Shown: positions 33,631 through 42,187, numbered from the stretch's first letter. The stretch: 64,000 bases of DNA from an uncultured Coriobacteriaceae bacterium (GCA_902790135.1 CADAQM010000004.1:1-64000); one strand, 5' to 3'. Made by a program: numbers and translations. Notes: a model not told the origin generated them from the sequence alone.

Positions 33631-33920
33631 AATCCGCGCTTGGTGCACTCGGCGATCGAGCTGGAGCCAAAATTCGCGCGTGGTGCACTGCGGATTCGCG
33701 GCAGGGCGAAAATATGAGGCTGGTGCACTGTCTCTGCCCATCTGGAACGGAAAATTCGCGCGTGGTGCACTCGCGTCCGAATTCGAGTGCACCACGCGCG
33801 AATTTCTGCCCTGCCCCAGAGCCGCCGGTGCACCATGCGCGAATTTCTGCCCCGCCCCAGAGCCGCCGGTGCACCACGCGCGAATTTCTGCCCTGCCCCA
33901 GAGCCGCCGGTGCACCAAAC
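33631..33920. repeat. Eight-copy inverted repeat array with 40-42 bp period
   Basis: A motif with core TGGTGCAC occurs four times on the plus strand (33641, 33681, 33721, 33763) and four times on the minus strand (cores at 33786-33794, 33827-33835, 33868-33876, 33909-33917). Within each half the copies are 40-42 bp apart. Most are preceded by AAATTCGCGCG. The right half has nearly identical 41-bp units; the left half has conserved motifs with different fillers. The halves meet at a perfect 22-bp palindrome (33752-33773 with 33784-33805, 10-base loop). It fills the gap between two divergent esterase genes. Confidence 0.9.
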
Positions 33921-34022
33921 TCGGGTATTGCCCTCTCGAAGTAATCAAGGCAGGGTATTGCCGCCTCCATCTCGTCATAGAATGATGGGCAGAATCGCAG
34001 CTGGTGTTGAGGGAGCATCGAG

Positions 34023-35201
34023 ATGAGCCGAGCGCGTGAGGGCATCGTCACCAGAAGGCAGTTTGTCGGGTTGGGGACTGGCGTTCTGGCCGGCGCTCTC
34101 GTTGGCTGCGCGGCTGGCGAGACGGGCGATACCACGAGCAATGACACGCCGCAGGAGGTGACCGTGACACCTACACATGAGAACGTTCGCCTGATTGGAC
34201 GTACCTTCGAGCAGGACGGAATCACCTGGCTTCCGCAGAGCGGTAGCGCGGTGGAGTTTGCGGCAACAGGATCGCGCATCCTCGTCGAGCTGGCGGGCGA
34301 CGAGAACGTGAGCAGTGCGCCAGACATGCGCCCGAGGTTTGCCATTCTCGTCGATGGCGAGGTGGTGTTGGACGACACCCTGGGTAAGGAATTACGCACC
34401 ATCGAGGTTCCGCTGGACGGGCCCGTGGAGGGAGCCGTCATCGAGGTCATGCATCTCTCCGAGGCGAATCAGGGCTGGATTGACGTGCGCTCCATAACGG
34501 TGGAGTCCGATGTGGCCGCTCCCATTGCGCCGACCACCCAAAAGGCCTCGAGCATTGCGTTTATCGGCGATTCCATCACGTGCGCTTACGGTGTGGAGGC
34601 GTCGGGCAATGACGATCCCTTCAAGACGACGCAGGAGAACTTCATGAAGTCCTACGCCTACCTTGTGGCGCAGGATCTCGATGCCGACTACGAGACCGCG
34701 TGCTACAGCGGCTATGGCATCGTGTCGGGTTGGACGCCCGACGGCTCGCGCAACGAAAGCATGCTCTTGCCGCCCGTGTACGACCTGGTGGTGGAGGGTC
34801 ATGACGCGGCGTGGGACTTTGCGGCGCATCCCCGGGACGTGGTCGTCATCAACTTGGGGACCAACGACTTCACCTACACCGGGACCGACGAGGCGCGTAC
34901 GGAGGAGTTCGCCCAAGGTTACGAGGCGTTTCTCGCCCATGTGCGCGAGGTCAACCCGGAGTCGCTCATCGTCTGCACGCTGGGATCCATGATGGGCTGC
35001 GATGCGCTGTATCCCACGCTCGAGAAGGCCGTTGCGGACTATGCGGAGCGCACGGGAGACGCGCGGGTCATGAGCTACCTGTCTGAGCCGATCGACTACG
35101 CGAAGGAAGGCTGCGGAACGAGCGGCCACCCCAACGAGGGCAGCCAGCGCAGGATTGCTGACGCGCTCGTGGGCGTCATCCGCCGGGAGCTGGGGGAGTA
35201 G
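34023..35201 (+). CDS. CE2-like SGNH esterase lipoprotein
   Basis: This 392-residue exported esterase begins with a twin-arginine motif (TRRQFVGLG) and lipobox ALVGC near residue 29. Residues ~45-160 form a beta-rich jelly-roll-like region (VRLIGRTFEQDGITWLP, RFAILVDGEV), and ~175-390 an SGNH hydrolase: block I GDSITCAYG (Ser nucleophile) near 182, block III NLGTNDFTYTG near 278, and block V SGHPNEGSQ with catalytic His near 370. The order jelly roll then SGNH is that of carbohydrate esterase family 2, which removes acetyl groups from plant glycans. It diverges from another esterase, so both may serve glycan use. GCATCGAG precedes the ATG; the RBS is weak. Confidence 0.85.
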   Translation: MSRAREGIVTRRQFVGLGTGVLAGALVGCAAGETGDTTSNDTPQEVTVTPTHENVRLIGRTFEQDGITWLPQSGSAVEFAATGSRILVELAGDENVSSAPDMRPRFAILVDGEVVLDDTLGKELRTIEVPLDGPVEGAVIEVMHLSEANQGWIDVRSITVESDVAAPIAPTTQKASSIAFIGDSITCAYGVEASGNDDPFKTTQENFMKSYAYLVAQDLDADYETACYSGYGIVSGWTPDGSRNESMLLPPVYDLVVEGHDAAWDFAAHPRDVVVINLGTNDFTYTGTDEARTEEFAQGYEAFLAHVREVNPESLIVCTLGSMMGCDALYPTLEKAVADYAERTGDARVMSYLSEPIDYAKEGCGTSGHPNEGSQRRIADALVGVIRRELGE

Positions 35202-35209
35202 GGCAGCCG

Positions 35210-35599
35210 TCACCTCGCCAGGTTTGCCCTCTTCTCGAAGAAAGCTCTCCTCAGCTGCTCGAACTCCGCGTCCGAGCAGGCCTCGCGGCATGCTGGTACA
35301 AACGACTCCGTGACCGCAAAGCACTCGCGCATCTGCTCGCAGGGGTACTCGGCACACGCGGCGCAGGTCGCGATGCCCTTGTCCGCACAGCAGCTCACGA
35401 CTTGGTAGCGACACCAGTTCTCTGGCTTGCACCCCGTGCAGGCGATCTCCTCGTTGGAGACCACGTGGTCGCGGTAGCCAACCCTCATCCAGAGCTCGGC
35501 CGTGTGGCGCAGCTCCTCCGGGGACTTCTCATAGGGATGCGCGACGTGCCTCGGGCACGCCGAGCAGTCGTTTCCGCAAGCTGCGAGTATGTGTGCCAT
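35210..35599 (-). CDS. DUF3795-like cysteine-rich protein
   Basis: A 129-residue protein with 12 cysteines in paired patterns: CGNDCSACPRH at the N-terminus, CTGCKPENWCRY near 57, CCADKG, CAACAEYPC near 80. This matches the DUF3795 family, thought to bind metal, of unknown function. Start MAHIL (35599) is chosen because AGGAG lies 9 bases upstream; an ATG at 35608 is too close to it. First of a series of small minus-strand genes. Confidence 0.75.
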   Translation of the reverse strand: MAHILAACGNDCSACPRHVAHPYEKSPEELRHTAELWMRVGYRDHVVSNEEIACTGCKPENWCRYQVVSCCADKGIATCAACAEYPCEQMRECFAVTESFVPACREACSDAEFEQLRRAFFEKRANLAR

Positions 35600-35626
35600 G
35601 GCCCCCATCTCCTCTCGGCGGCTGCG

Positions 35627-36079
35627 CTACGCACGGGACTGTGGCGCAGGATCAACGGGAGTATATACGAGCTCGAACTCCTCGCACACCAGCTCCGAGT
35701 CCTCATCAAACGGAAGGCCCGCGGCACCCAGGACCTCGGAGAAGTACTCCATGTGGATGCGTCTCCAGTAGTCCAGGGACCTGTCACCCTCGCCCTCTTT
35801 GAAGGCGTGCTCGGCGCTCGCGCGCTGGAAGGTCTCAACGTAAACTCGCGCGGTCCTGATGACGCAGACCGCATTGTCTGCCGAGTCGAGAATCACACTG
35901 TAGTCACCGGGCTTGGGCATCGGCTCGCCTTCGAGGTCCATCAGGGCAAGCGATGAGTAGGTGGCGGTTTTGGTTTCACTCAACACCAGTCCCGCCAGCT
36001 TGTCCGGTGCCCCACCGAAGGCCCACGCCTCGTAGTCACCAACCAGCCCCGACTCGTTCCAGAGCTCCTCAGCCGTCAT
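35627..36079 (-). CDS. ASCH domain protein
   Basis: A 150-residue protein with ASCH features: EAWAFGGAPDKLAGLVLSETKTATYSS (quoted in part) near 15-42, GDYSVILDSADNAVCVIRTARVYV, and a C-terminal DEDSELVCEEFELVY. ASCH folds resemble PUA and bind RNA or nucleotides; some hydrolyse modified nucleosides. ATG 36079 has AGGAG about 9 bases upstream. Probably cytoplasmic; no operon partner is obvious. Confidence 0.8.
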   Translation of the reverse strand: MTAEELWNESGLVGDYEAWAFGGAPDKLAGLVLSETKTATYSSLALMDLEGEPMPKPGDYSVILDSADNAVCVIRTARVYVETFQRASAEHAFKEGEGDRSLDYWRRIHMEYFSEVLGAAGLPFDEDSELVCEEFELVYTPVDPAPQSRA

Positions 36080-36142
36080 GATGGTCAGCTCCTTTGTCTT
36101 GATGGTCGGTTTTGCGGATGGGGGAGTATCCCCAAACCGCAA

Positions 36143-36607
36143 TTACAGCTCGCGCAGGTGGCCGAGGTGGATGCCGATGTGGCCGATGCCGAGGATCACG
36201 GCGGAGATCACCGCGATGGGCGACTGGTACCAGATGCCCAGAAGCAGGAACGCCGCCACGGGCAGGCTCGCGATGGGCACGGGGATGGGTCCGAGCGGCT
36301 GGTACATGCCGTCGAGCTTCTCTCCGTTCCTGAAGTAGCGGACCCAGGCGACCTCGTAGAGCACCATGAGCAAAAGCGCAGCCAGCAGCCAGAGAAGCCA
36401 GGGGAGCGAGAAGCCCCGCGGGCACACGAACGCGACGGCGGAGGTGGTGGTGAGCACCTGCCCGCCGCGCTCGAGCGCAAGGAGGGTCTTGTCCTCGCGC
36501 GCGGCGATCTCGTCGTAGCCCTGGGGCTGGTTCTTGGCCCACCTGATGTTGGGGACGAACAGCATCGCCAGAAACGCGACGCCGACTATCGAGAAACCAA
36601 ACTGCAT
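36143..36607 (-). CDS. Small integral membrane protein, 154 aa
   Basis: Four or so hydrophobic segments: FSIVGVAFLAMLFV, LPWLLWLLAALLLMVLYEVAWV, ASLPVAAFLLLGIWY and AVISAVILGIGHIGIHLGHL, separated by a charged loop with ERGGQVLTTTSAVAFVC. Looks like a small multi-pass protein of unknown role. GGAGGG precedes the start on the minus strand. Confidence 0.65.
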   Translation of the reverse strand: MQFGFSIVGVAFLAMLFVPNIRWAKNQPQGYDEIAAREDKTLLALERGGQVLTTTSAVAFVCPRGFSLPWLLWLLAALLLMVLYEVAWVRYFRNGEKLDGMYQPLGPIPVPIASLPVAAFLLLGIWYQSPIAVISAVILGIGHIGIHLGHLREL

Positions 36608-36654
36608 CTTTACCCTCCAACAACGTGGCTGGTCCGTTTACGCTATCCCGACCA

Positions 36655-36685
36655 AAAAGAACCGTCCCCAATGGTCGGGTAAGCA
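36655..36685. repeat. REP-like intergenic repeat, copy 1
   Basis: Contains AACCGTCCCCAATGGTCGG, shared with 19 bp at 37249-37267 except for three positions. It lies between two small membrane-protein genes. Short GGGGACGG-type repeats scattered between genes are a common form of REP element. Confidence 0.5.
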
Positions 36686-36691
36686 TAGACG

Positions 36692-37174
36692 TCAGCCGAG
36701 AAGCGTCACCAGCCAGGCGATGAGGGCATAGACGGCCGGGAAGAAGACAAGGGTGCCGACCCACTTGCCCACGAGCGTCCTCCCCGCGATGTAGGGCATG
36801 AGGTCCTCGGTGCCGGGGATGATCCATGCGCGCGTGAGGCCCACCCACCACCAGTCGATGAAGAGGCGGTCGAAGAGGCCAAAGATGAGGCCGATGGCAG
36901 CCATCTGCGTGAAGCCCTCGCGGAAGCCCTCTGCGCCGTTCACCCCGTACACCATGTATGGCACCAGTACGAGCGCAGGAACGAACAGCGCGATCCCGGC
37001 CAGGGCTGTGTTGCGGGTGATCTGCTCTCTCGTCGTGAGGCCGAGCTCTATGGCGCGCTCCTGGACCTCGGGCTCGTAGAACGTGACCAGACCGACGGGG
37101 CCGTTCGCGATGCCCACCACGCACACAAGCAGGAGCACAAAGCACATCACGATGCCTTCGATAAGAATCAACAC
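36692..37174 (-). CDS. Small integral membrane protein, 160 aa
   Basis: Predicted multi-pass: LIEGIVMCFVLLLVCVVGIA at the start, NTALAGIALFVPALVLVPYMVY, MAAIGLIFGLFDRLFIDWWWVGL near 90-112 and a C-terminal VGTLVFFPAVYALIAWLVTLL. No family recognised. Possibly co-transcribed with the 36143 gene, although the copy 1 repeat separates them. Confidence 0.65.
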   Translation of the reverse strand: MLILIEGIVMCFVLLLVCVVGIANGPVGLVTFYEPEVQERAIELGLTTREQITRNTALAGIALFVPALVLVPYMVYGVNGAEGFREGFTQMAAIGLIFGLFDRLFIDWWWVGLTRAWIIPGTEDLMPYIAGRTLVGKWVGTLVFFPAVYALIAWLVTLLG

Positions 37175-37202
37175 GGTCAGTTCCTCCCAGTTCGTACGTC
37201 TA

Positions 37203-37272
37203 TGAAGGGGACAGCCCCTTCTGTCTGGTCCCCTGTTTCGAACCAGAAGGGACCGTCCCTGATGGTCGGCTA
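37203..37272. repeat. REP-like intergenic repeat, copy 2
   Basis: Holds AAGGGGACAGCCCCTT, a nested palindrome, then GGTCCCCTG, GGGACC and a copy of the ACCGTCCC-x2-ATGGTCGG unit seen at 36655-36685. No ORF. Fits a REP/BIME-type element. Confidence 0.5.
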
Positions 37273-37276
37273 TGGG

Positions 37277-37795
37277 CTAAGCCTCCGACCTCCTGCGATG
37301 CCACTCGTTCCAGAACGCCTGGTATGCGGAGGCATCATCCTCGGATGGCCTTCTTGGTGGCTGGCTGTCATAAAACGCCTCGACCTTGTCAGCAAAGCGA
37401 AGAACCTCGGACCGGTACTCATCGAATGGGACGGTGGTTCTCGCGCCTGAGTTGGTTGTCAGTATCACCGTGTCCCCGTCATGCTCGAGGTCCCAGTCTA
37501 CGCCGTTGGGGCAGCCGAGAATGACGACGTCGCCGGATCCGTCGCTCTTCTCGAAAATGTTGAACCCGCAGCAGGGCAAAAACTGCTCCTCCTCGTAGGC
37601 GTGGTGGTCTTCTTTTAGTGACTTGAGGAGGTAGAGGGCAGTCGCGTTCAGCGTGGCGTAGTACGTGAGGATCTCGTCGCCGATATGCGCCACGGCGTCA
37701 CCATGGGCGCAGCAGTCACCAGGGTCGTCCTCTAGGCCCTCGAGCCATCCGATGTTGTCAAAGCCGATTGAGAAGCGCTTGCCGGAAGCGTCCAT
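37277..37795 (-). CDS. Hypothetical protein, 172 aa
   Basis: Soluble acidic protein beginning MDASGKRFSIGFDNIGWLEG, containing CCAHGDAVAHIGDEILTYYAT near 28-48, FLPCCGFNIFEK and a C-terminal PPRRPSEDDASAYQAFWNEWHRRR. No family recognised. ATG 37795 has GGAGGG upstream; the longer open frame to 38002 overlaps the acetyltransferase gene and was not used. Confidence 0.6.
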   Translation of the reverse strand: MDASGKRFSIGFDNIGWLEGLEDDPGDCCAHGDAVAHIGDEILTYYATLNATALYLLKSLKEDHHAYEEEQFLPCCGFNIFEKSDGSGDVVILGCPNGVDWDLEHDGDTVILTTNSGARTTVPFDEYRSEVLRFADKVEAFYDSQPPRRPSEDDASAYQAFWNEWHRRRSEA

Positions 37796-37851
37796 GGTTC
37801 TTCCCTCCGTTTGCCCTTCTCCGTATCTTAGGGCACCAGAGGCGATCCGGC

Positions 37852-38316
37852 CTAAGGCCGCCACTTCATGAGGTGGTACTTGGACTCGTCGTCCCTGAAC
37901 CCGACGGAGAGGTAGAGGGGGTAGCCGTCCTCGGTCGCCTTGAGCTCCACCACCGAGAGGTCCATCTCCCGCGCATCGCTCAGGAGCGACTCCATCAGCC
38001 ACCTGGCGTAGCCCTTCCTCCTTGACTCCGGTCGGGTGTACACGTTGAGCACGGTGCCCGTCCTTCCCGTGATGAAGGCGGGGCTCATTGGCTTCTCGAC
38101 AACGAGGAGGAGCGCGCAGGAGGCGATGCGGCCGTCCTCCCGGATCACGTAGGCAAAGATGTCCCTGCCGAGGTGTCGGCGGTAGTAGTCTGGAAGCCCG
38201 TGCTCGATCCTCTCGACCACGTCCGCGTCGAGGGGGCCGTCGTCCTCAGTGAGGTATGCGATCCTCAGCTCGACCAGCTCGTCGATGTCGTGCTTGGTTG
38301 CCTGCTCTGCCTTCAT
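37852..38316 (-). CDS. GNAT family acetyltransferase
   Basis: A 154-residue GNAT enzyme. The acetyl-CoA-binding motif A is VLNVYTRPESRRKGYARWLMESLL near 90-113 (R-R-K-G-Y-A as the pyrophosphate loop), and motif B is LYLSVGFRDDESKYHLMKW at the C-terminus. The N-terminal half (HDIDELVELRIAYL) is typical. Substrate unknown. Start at 38316 with GGAGAG upstream. Confidence 0.82.
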   Translation of the reverse strand: MKAEQATKHDIDELVELRIAYLTEDDGPLDADVVERIEHGLPDYYRRHLGRDIFAYVIREDGRIASCALLLVVEKPMSPAFITGRTGTVLNVYTRPESRRKGYARWLMESLLSDAREMDLSVVELKATEDGYPLYLSVGFRDDESKYHLMKWRP

Positions 38317-38391
38317 GTCGGTCTCTCCATGTGGTGTCGGTGACTGCATTGTAAGGGGGATTGGGGGTGGGATGAGGTGAACGTGCTGTGC

Positions 38392-38511
38392 CTAGATGAA
38401 GTCGACAGGCTTGCCGGATGCGTGCACCATGATAGGGGTCTCCTCGTCGACGTGGCACATCATCTGGAGGAAGGCAATGGTGTCGGCTGAGGTGATCAGG
38501 CGGATGCGCAT
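38392..38511 (-). CDS. Possible small protein, 39 aa
   Basis: The minus strand encodes 39 residues beginning MRIRLITSADTIAFLQMMCH and ending SGKPVDFI. It could be a truncated HPr-like protein (compare the strand-loop order), but that is a weak guess. An open frame of this length can occur by chance. Confidence 0.3.
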   Translation of the reverse strand: MRIRLITSADTIAFLQMMCHVDEETPIMVHASGKPVDFI

Positions 38512-38536
38512 GGGGACTCCACTGGGGGAGTGGATA

Positions 38537-38998
38537 CTATTCAAACTCGAGGAGATACGGCAACCCCATCATGTGCCTCACCTCGTTGAGCGTGAAGACA
38601 CCAACGTCCTTGCCGTGGAGAATTCGGTGGCAGTTGGGGCATACGGGAATGAGGTCCTTAGTGGGGCGGTCTGTCTTTCCTCTCCATCCGCAAGCGGATG
38701 CAAGTGATGGATCTCGACGATTCCTGGCACGCCGTAGACCTTAGCTGAGTCGAACCCACATACGGTGCACGGCAGTGTCTCTGAGTTCGAGACACTTCTC
38801 CCTTTCCGTAAAGCTTCTCTTTGCCTCCTCGCGGGCTTTGAGTGTGGCTTGACGCGTTCCTTCTACATGCAGCCGAAGCTCAAGCTCCTTGTCGACAACG
38901 ACCTCGGGCAACGGCTCCCCGATACCGAAGTGCGCATAGAGGGATGACCAGTTCTCGCACATGAGAAGGCTGTCCTTGGCCTTCATTCTTTTTCGCAT
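38537..38998 (-). pseudogene. HNH endonuclease, two frameshifts
   Basis: Three consecutive minus-strand frames together encode one HNH nuclease. The first (from 38998) gives a helical N-terminus with EEAKRSFTEREKCLEL. Near 38778 the sense passes to another frame with LPCTVCGFDSAKVYGVPG and VEIHHLHPLAD, the zinc pair and the HH of HNH. Near 38705 it shifts again to KDLIPVCPNCHRILHGKD and ends YLLEFE at 38537. The Cys pairs and His residues are otherwise intact, so loss is recent. The N-terminus may extend toward 39065 through a further frame change. HNH genes are common beside phage terminase genes. Confidence 0.75.
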
Positions 38999-39082
38999 GC
39001 TTGCGGCTACTGTAGTTCCGAGATATCCCGTGCTCGTTAAGCGTGTGAAGGTGCAGGGAAGCCATAGCCCCTCCTCTGGTGA

Positions 39083-41110
39083 TCAGAAGGAGTCCCTATC
39101 GATTGCTTCGCTTCTGATTCCCGTACCATCGAAGTTGTAGCCATACGAGGTCGATATCTCGTAGCTGTAGCCCCACTCGAGATCAGCGGTGTCCTCGCCG
39201 CCAAAAATGCAATGGTAGTAGTTGCCATCGTCCCCGAACATTTCCTCCTCGCCAAACCACCTCTCCCCGTGCGCCTCGTTCATGCGATAGCTTCCGGCGG
39301 GAAGGCTTATGCTTGCCGATTCTCCTGGTTGGATGCAGACGGTCATTGCCAAAGTGTCAGTGTTACCGTCATAGATTTTGTAGAAGGTGTTTCCGCTATG
39401 GTTGTTTATTTTGAGCGGAACAGCAGAAGAGTAGTAGTCAGGGTTGGTAAAGGACGCACCAGTTCCCGGGAAGTCCTGAATGCAAGCATCTGCTCTCTCG
39501 GAAAGATCGGGTAGACCCTCGACAGAACTGCCTTCGAGGGCGCTGAACTTGACGTATGCTTGGTAGTACTTACCCTCTTCGAATAACGCCTCTGCCTCCT
39601 CGTATGCTATATGCGTGTCGCATTCGGCGCGGAGATTCTTCACGTCCTCGAAGCTCTTACTCGTAATGCTCTTGAAGGCGTTTTTTGCCTCCTTCCATTT
39701 CCCTTCTTCCATCCGCTGCTTGCCCTTATAGTAAGCAGCGTAGTTGCGGCAGGTGCGAGCCTCAGACTCGCCCTGCCCCTCGCCAAGCTGATCGAAAGCT
39801 TGAGCCGCAGATTCCCAAGCATCTGGATCCTCGCCGGCCTTCTCCATAGCCTCTTGGGCAGCTACTCCATGGAGAGCCTTCTGCTCCATCGCTTCAGAGT
39901 CCTCATAGTCCCCAAGCTCTTCGAAAGCGTTCGCTGCCAATTGGTATTGCCCTGCCTCGAAATGGAGTGTTGCTTGCTCGTATGCCTTGACCGGCTTCAT
40001 GGCTATGCTATATACGACGAATGCAAGCGCCGCGATTGCAGCAGCAATCACCTGCCACGGAACGCCCGTTTTGGATGTGCTTTCCTTTGCGGTAACAGCT
40101 CTGGATGTTTGCGAAGGCACATTCCGCGCGGATGCGGCTGGCGCTGACCAACCTCTCTTACCATCGGGTTGCTCAAGCTGGTAGATGGCTGTCTTGAGAT
40201 CCATGTTTGAGTCGCCGGAATAGGCCATGGCTAACATTTTGTCGGTATCGGTTGGAAATAGGATTACGACTACTTGCATTTCCGGGATACGGAGCACTGG
40301 CGCCTGAATACCCGACAATTCTAAGTATGCGATTTCCCAGTGAATCAGACTCATGCCCATGCTGCCAACCCCGTTGGCATCAAGGACGAAGTCCGACAAG
40401 ACTCCACTCGACAATGCGTCACCGGATACACCACGCCAGGTACCGCACGCTCGCTTGAAAAGCTCGCCGCGCTCCTCTTTCATGAGGAGGTCCCATTCCT
40501 TACAGACGTCATTGATGGTGGACTCATTCTCAGGAGGCATTTCAAAGTCGATGGCGCTGACTCGTTCGACATACTTCTTGAAGGCGGCAACATACTTACG
40601 CGCGCCACCCTCCTTGTCAAAGTTTCCGGCATGCTCGATGGAGTAGATGAACCGTGCCACCTGACGGTAGAAGTAGTAGATCTCCCCAGCCGAGTTTATG
40701 CTTTGTTCCTTTCCGGCTGCAAACCAGACAAGAGTTTTGAAAGAGGCGGGATAGTTGCGCAGCCAGCCATCTGAATTGATTTCTTTCAGTATTCCGATTG
40801 CTTCGTCGAGATCAATATGGAAGCTTCCGATGAGCTGGTTGATGTTCTCAAGTATACCTTCGCTAATTGAACCATCAGAAGAAGCTATGTAGAGGCAGTA
40901 TGCTTGCAGCTCATATAGGAATCCATCACGGAATGTGAACACAGAGTTGTCTCCCAAAGTGTCATCCATGAAAGAAAAGCTGTTGGCAAGTGTGTCTACC
41001 CATAGTCTGAGACCGTCGATATTAATGACCTCTGAATGAAGGATATCCAAGCTGAGACCAAACATCGTTGAACCTTCGACACTCATGGCCAGCACATGCT
41101 CAAACTTCAT
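39083..41110 (-). CDS. Membrane protein with TerB-like N-terminus and TPR-like repeats
   Basis: This 675-residue protein has a modular layout. Residues ~60-110 (AYCLYIASSDGSISEGILENINQLI, quoted in part) resemble the tellurite-resistance TerB helical domain, whose members carry acidic motifs like SDGSIS. One transmembrane helix (VIAAAIAALAFVVYSIAM) lies near 355-373. The extracytoplasmic or opposite side carries TPR-like repeats: YEQATLHFEAGQYQLAANAFEELGDYED, a QAFDQLGEG unit, and YEEAEALFEEGKYYQAYVKFSALE (each partly quoted). The C-terminal ~120 residues are beta-rich and aromatic (YKIYDGNTDTLAMTV, GEEEMFGDDGNYYHCIF). The role is unknown; similar architectures occur in stress and phage-defence neighbourhoods. 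AGAGATG context gives a modest RBS. It lies between a broken HNH gene and a terminase fragment. Confidence 0.75.
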   Translation of the reverse strand: MKFEHVLAMSVEGSTMFGLSLDILHSEVINIDGLRLWVDTLANSFSFMDDTLGDNSVFTFRDGFLYELQAYCLYIASSDGSISEGILENINQLIGSFHIDLDEAIGILKEINSDGWLRNYPASFKTLVWFAAGKEQSINSAGEIYYFYRQVARFIYSIEHAGNFDKEGGARKYVAAFKKYVERVSAIDFEMPPENESTINDVCKEWDLLMKEERGELFKRACGTWRGVSGDALSSGVLSDFVLDANGVGSMGMSLIHWEIAYLELSGIQAPVLRIPEMQVVVILFPTDTDKMLAMAYSGDSNMDLKTAIYQLEQPDGKRGWSAPAASARNVPSQTSRAVTAKESTSKTGVPWQVIAAAIAALAFVVYSIAMKPVKAYEQATLHFEAGQYQLAANAFEELGDYEDSEAMEQKALHGVAAQEAMEKAGEDPDAWESAAQAFDQLGEGQGESEARTCRNYAAYYKGKQRMEEGKWKEAKNAFKSITSKSFEDVKNLRAECDTHIAYEEAEALFEEGKYYQAYVKFSALEGSSVEGLPDLSERADACIQDFPGTGASFTNPDYYSSAVPLKINNHSGNTFYKIYDGNTDTLAMTVCIQPGESASISLPAGSYRMNEAHGERWFGEEEMFGDDGNYYHCIFGGEDTADLEWGYSYEISTSYGYNFDGTGIRSEAIDRDSF

Positions 41111-41171
41111 CTCTACCTCGCAGCTTGGATAGAATAGAGGGTGTTTTCGGTAATAGTACCAAACGCATTAA

Positions 41172-41543
41172 ATCAAAACCGTACTCGAGTCGCTGACATA
41201 TGCGGACGAGCCGGGTGAGGAGGCCTACTACCATGACCAGGTGGTGTGGGTGGACGACACGCCTGACGGGAAGGTTCAGACCAGCGTTTATCGGCGTGAC
41301 CTCGGAATTCGTGCCCATCCTGCGCGGAAGGGTCGCATGAGGAAGCTCTCCTATGAATGGTTTGCCGGGCTGAGGGAGATCGTGATTGACCCGATGCGGT
41401 GCCCTCTCACCTATGAGGAGTTTGTCACCAAGGAGTACGAGAGGGACCGTGACGGTACCTGGCTCGACATCATCCCCGACGGGTTCGACCACTCGATTGA
41501 CGCTGTGCGCTATGCGCTGATGGACGACATCCTGCGCGGGTGA
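41172..41543 (+). pseudogene. Phage terminase large subunit, C-terminal fragment
   Basis: An open frame from just after a TAA (41169-41171) to 41543 encodes about 123 residues of a terminase nuclease domain. It contains VYRRDLGIRAHPARKGRM, FAGLREIVIDPMRCPLTYEEF and the conserved end DIIPDGFDHSIDAVRYALMDD (quoted in part), with the metal-binding Asp of the RNase H-like fold. The N-terminal ATPase (about 300 residues) is missing; the 39083 gene occupies that side. No start codon is needed for this reading. It is evidence of a decayed prophage, with the portal gene 645 bases downstream. Confidence 0.82.
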
Positions 41544-41584
41544 GGCGGTATTCTCACACCGCTTTTGTTCTCATCGGAATACCG

Positions 41585-42079
41585 CTAGAGGTTGGCTATC
41601 CGGCTCGCAACCTGCTCTGGCGCTAGGCCGGTGGTGTCAATCCGCTCGCTGTCTAGGTCTTCGTAGAGCGGCAACCTTGCCACGCTGCGGTCGATGACGT
41701 CGGGTTGGCGGATCCCTGCGGCGACGTCCTTCTCCAGGCGTTCGCGCAGCTCCTCCACTGAGCACACGAGGGAGATCGCCCTCACGATGTATCCCGACAT
41801 GTCGAGACGCGAGAGGATGTCGTCCACTATCTGCTGCTCGTGCATGACCCAGCAGAAGATCACGTTGTCATAGGCACTGCAGTTGATGAAGTTGTTCAGC
41901 ACGTGGCAGATGTTGTCCATCACCATGGCCTTGGTCTCGTCGGTGACCACGAACGGGTCGGCATCCCAGCACCAGTCTCCGTCCAGGAGCACCGCGTTCG
42001 GCAGCATTGACTTGAGCCGCTGGCACGTGGCCGTCTTGCCCACGCCCATGGTTCCGCCTATGAGGTAGAGGGTCTTCAT
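41585..42079 (-). CDS. P-loop nucleotide kinase-like protein
   Basis: A 164-residue protein with Walker A GGTMGVGKTATC near residue 8 and later LLDGDWCWDADPF, a lid-like CSVEELRERLEKDV and RLPLYEDLDSERIDTTGL. It resembles AAA_33-type small-molecule kinases (gluconate or shikimate kinase-like fold), substrate unknown. Start at 42079 follows GGGCGAGC on the minus strand. It sits inverted between the terminase fragment and the portal gene, so it is a later insertion into the prophage region. Confidence 0.78.
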   Translation of the reverse strand: MKTLYLIGGTMGVGKTATCQRLKSMLPNAVLLDGDWCWDADPFVVTDETKAMVMDNICHVLNNFINCSAYDNVIFCWVMHEQQIVDDILSRLDMSGYIVRAISLVCSVEELRERLEKDVAAGIRQPDVIDRSVARLPLYEDLDSERIDTTGLAPEQVASRIANL

Positions 42080-42187
42080 CGCGCTCGCCCTTCTCATTAT
42101 GTTCTTCTCACCATTCTACGCGGGGTTGTGACGTGGGCGGATGCTCTTGTCTGTAAACAGGCGGAGGTGACGGAGGTTCTTATCACC

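Noticed and set aside
33714..34026. Short ORFs with repeated CTTREF- or RVVH-like peptides
   Set aside because: They only reflect the 41-bp DNA repeat read in successive frames.
33485..34450. N-terminal extension of the esterase frame through the repeat array
   Set aside because: It translates repeated DNA in changing frames and runs into the divergent gene; GTG 33484 has a good RBS and fits the family length.
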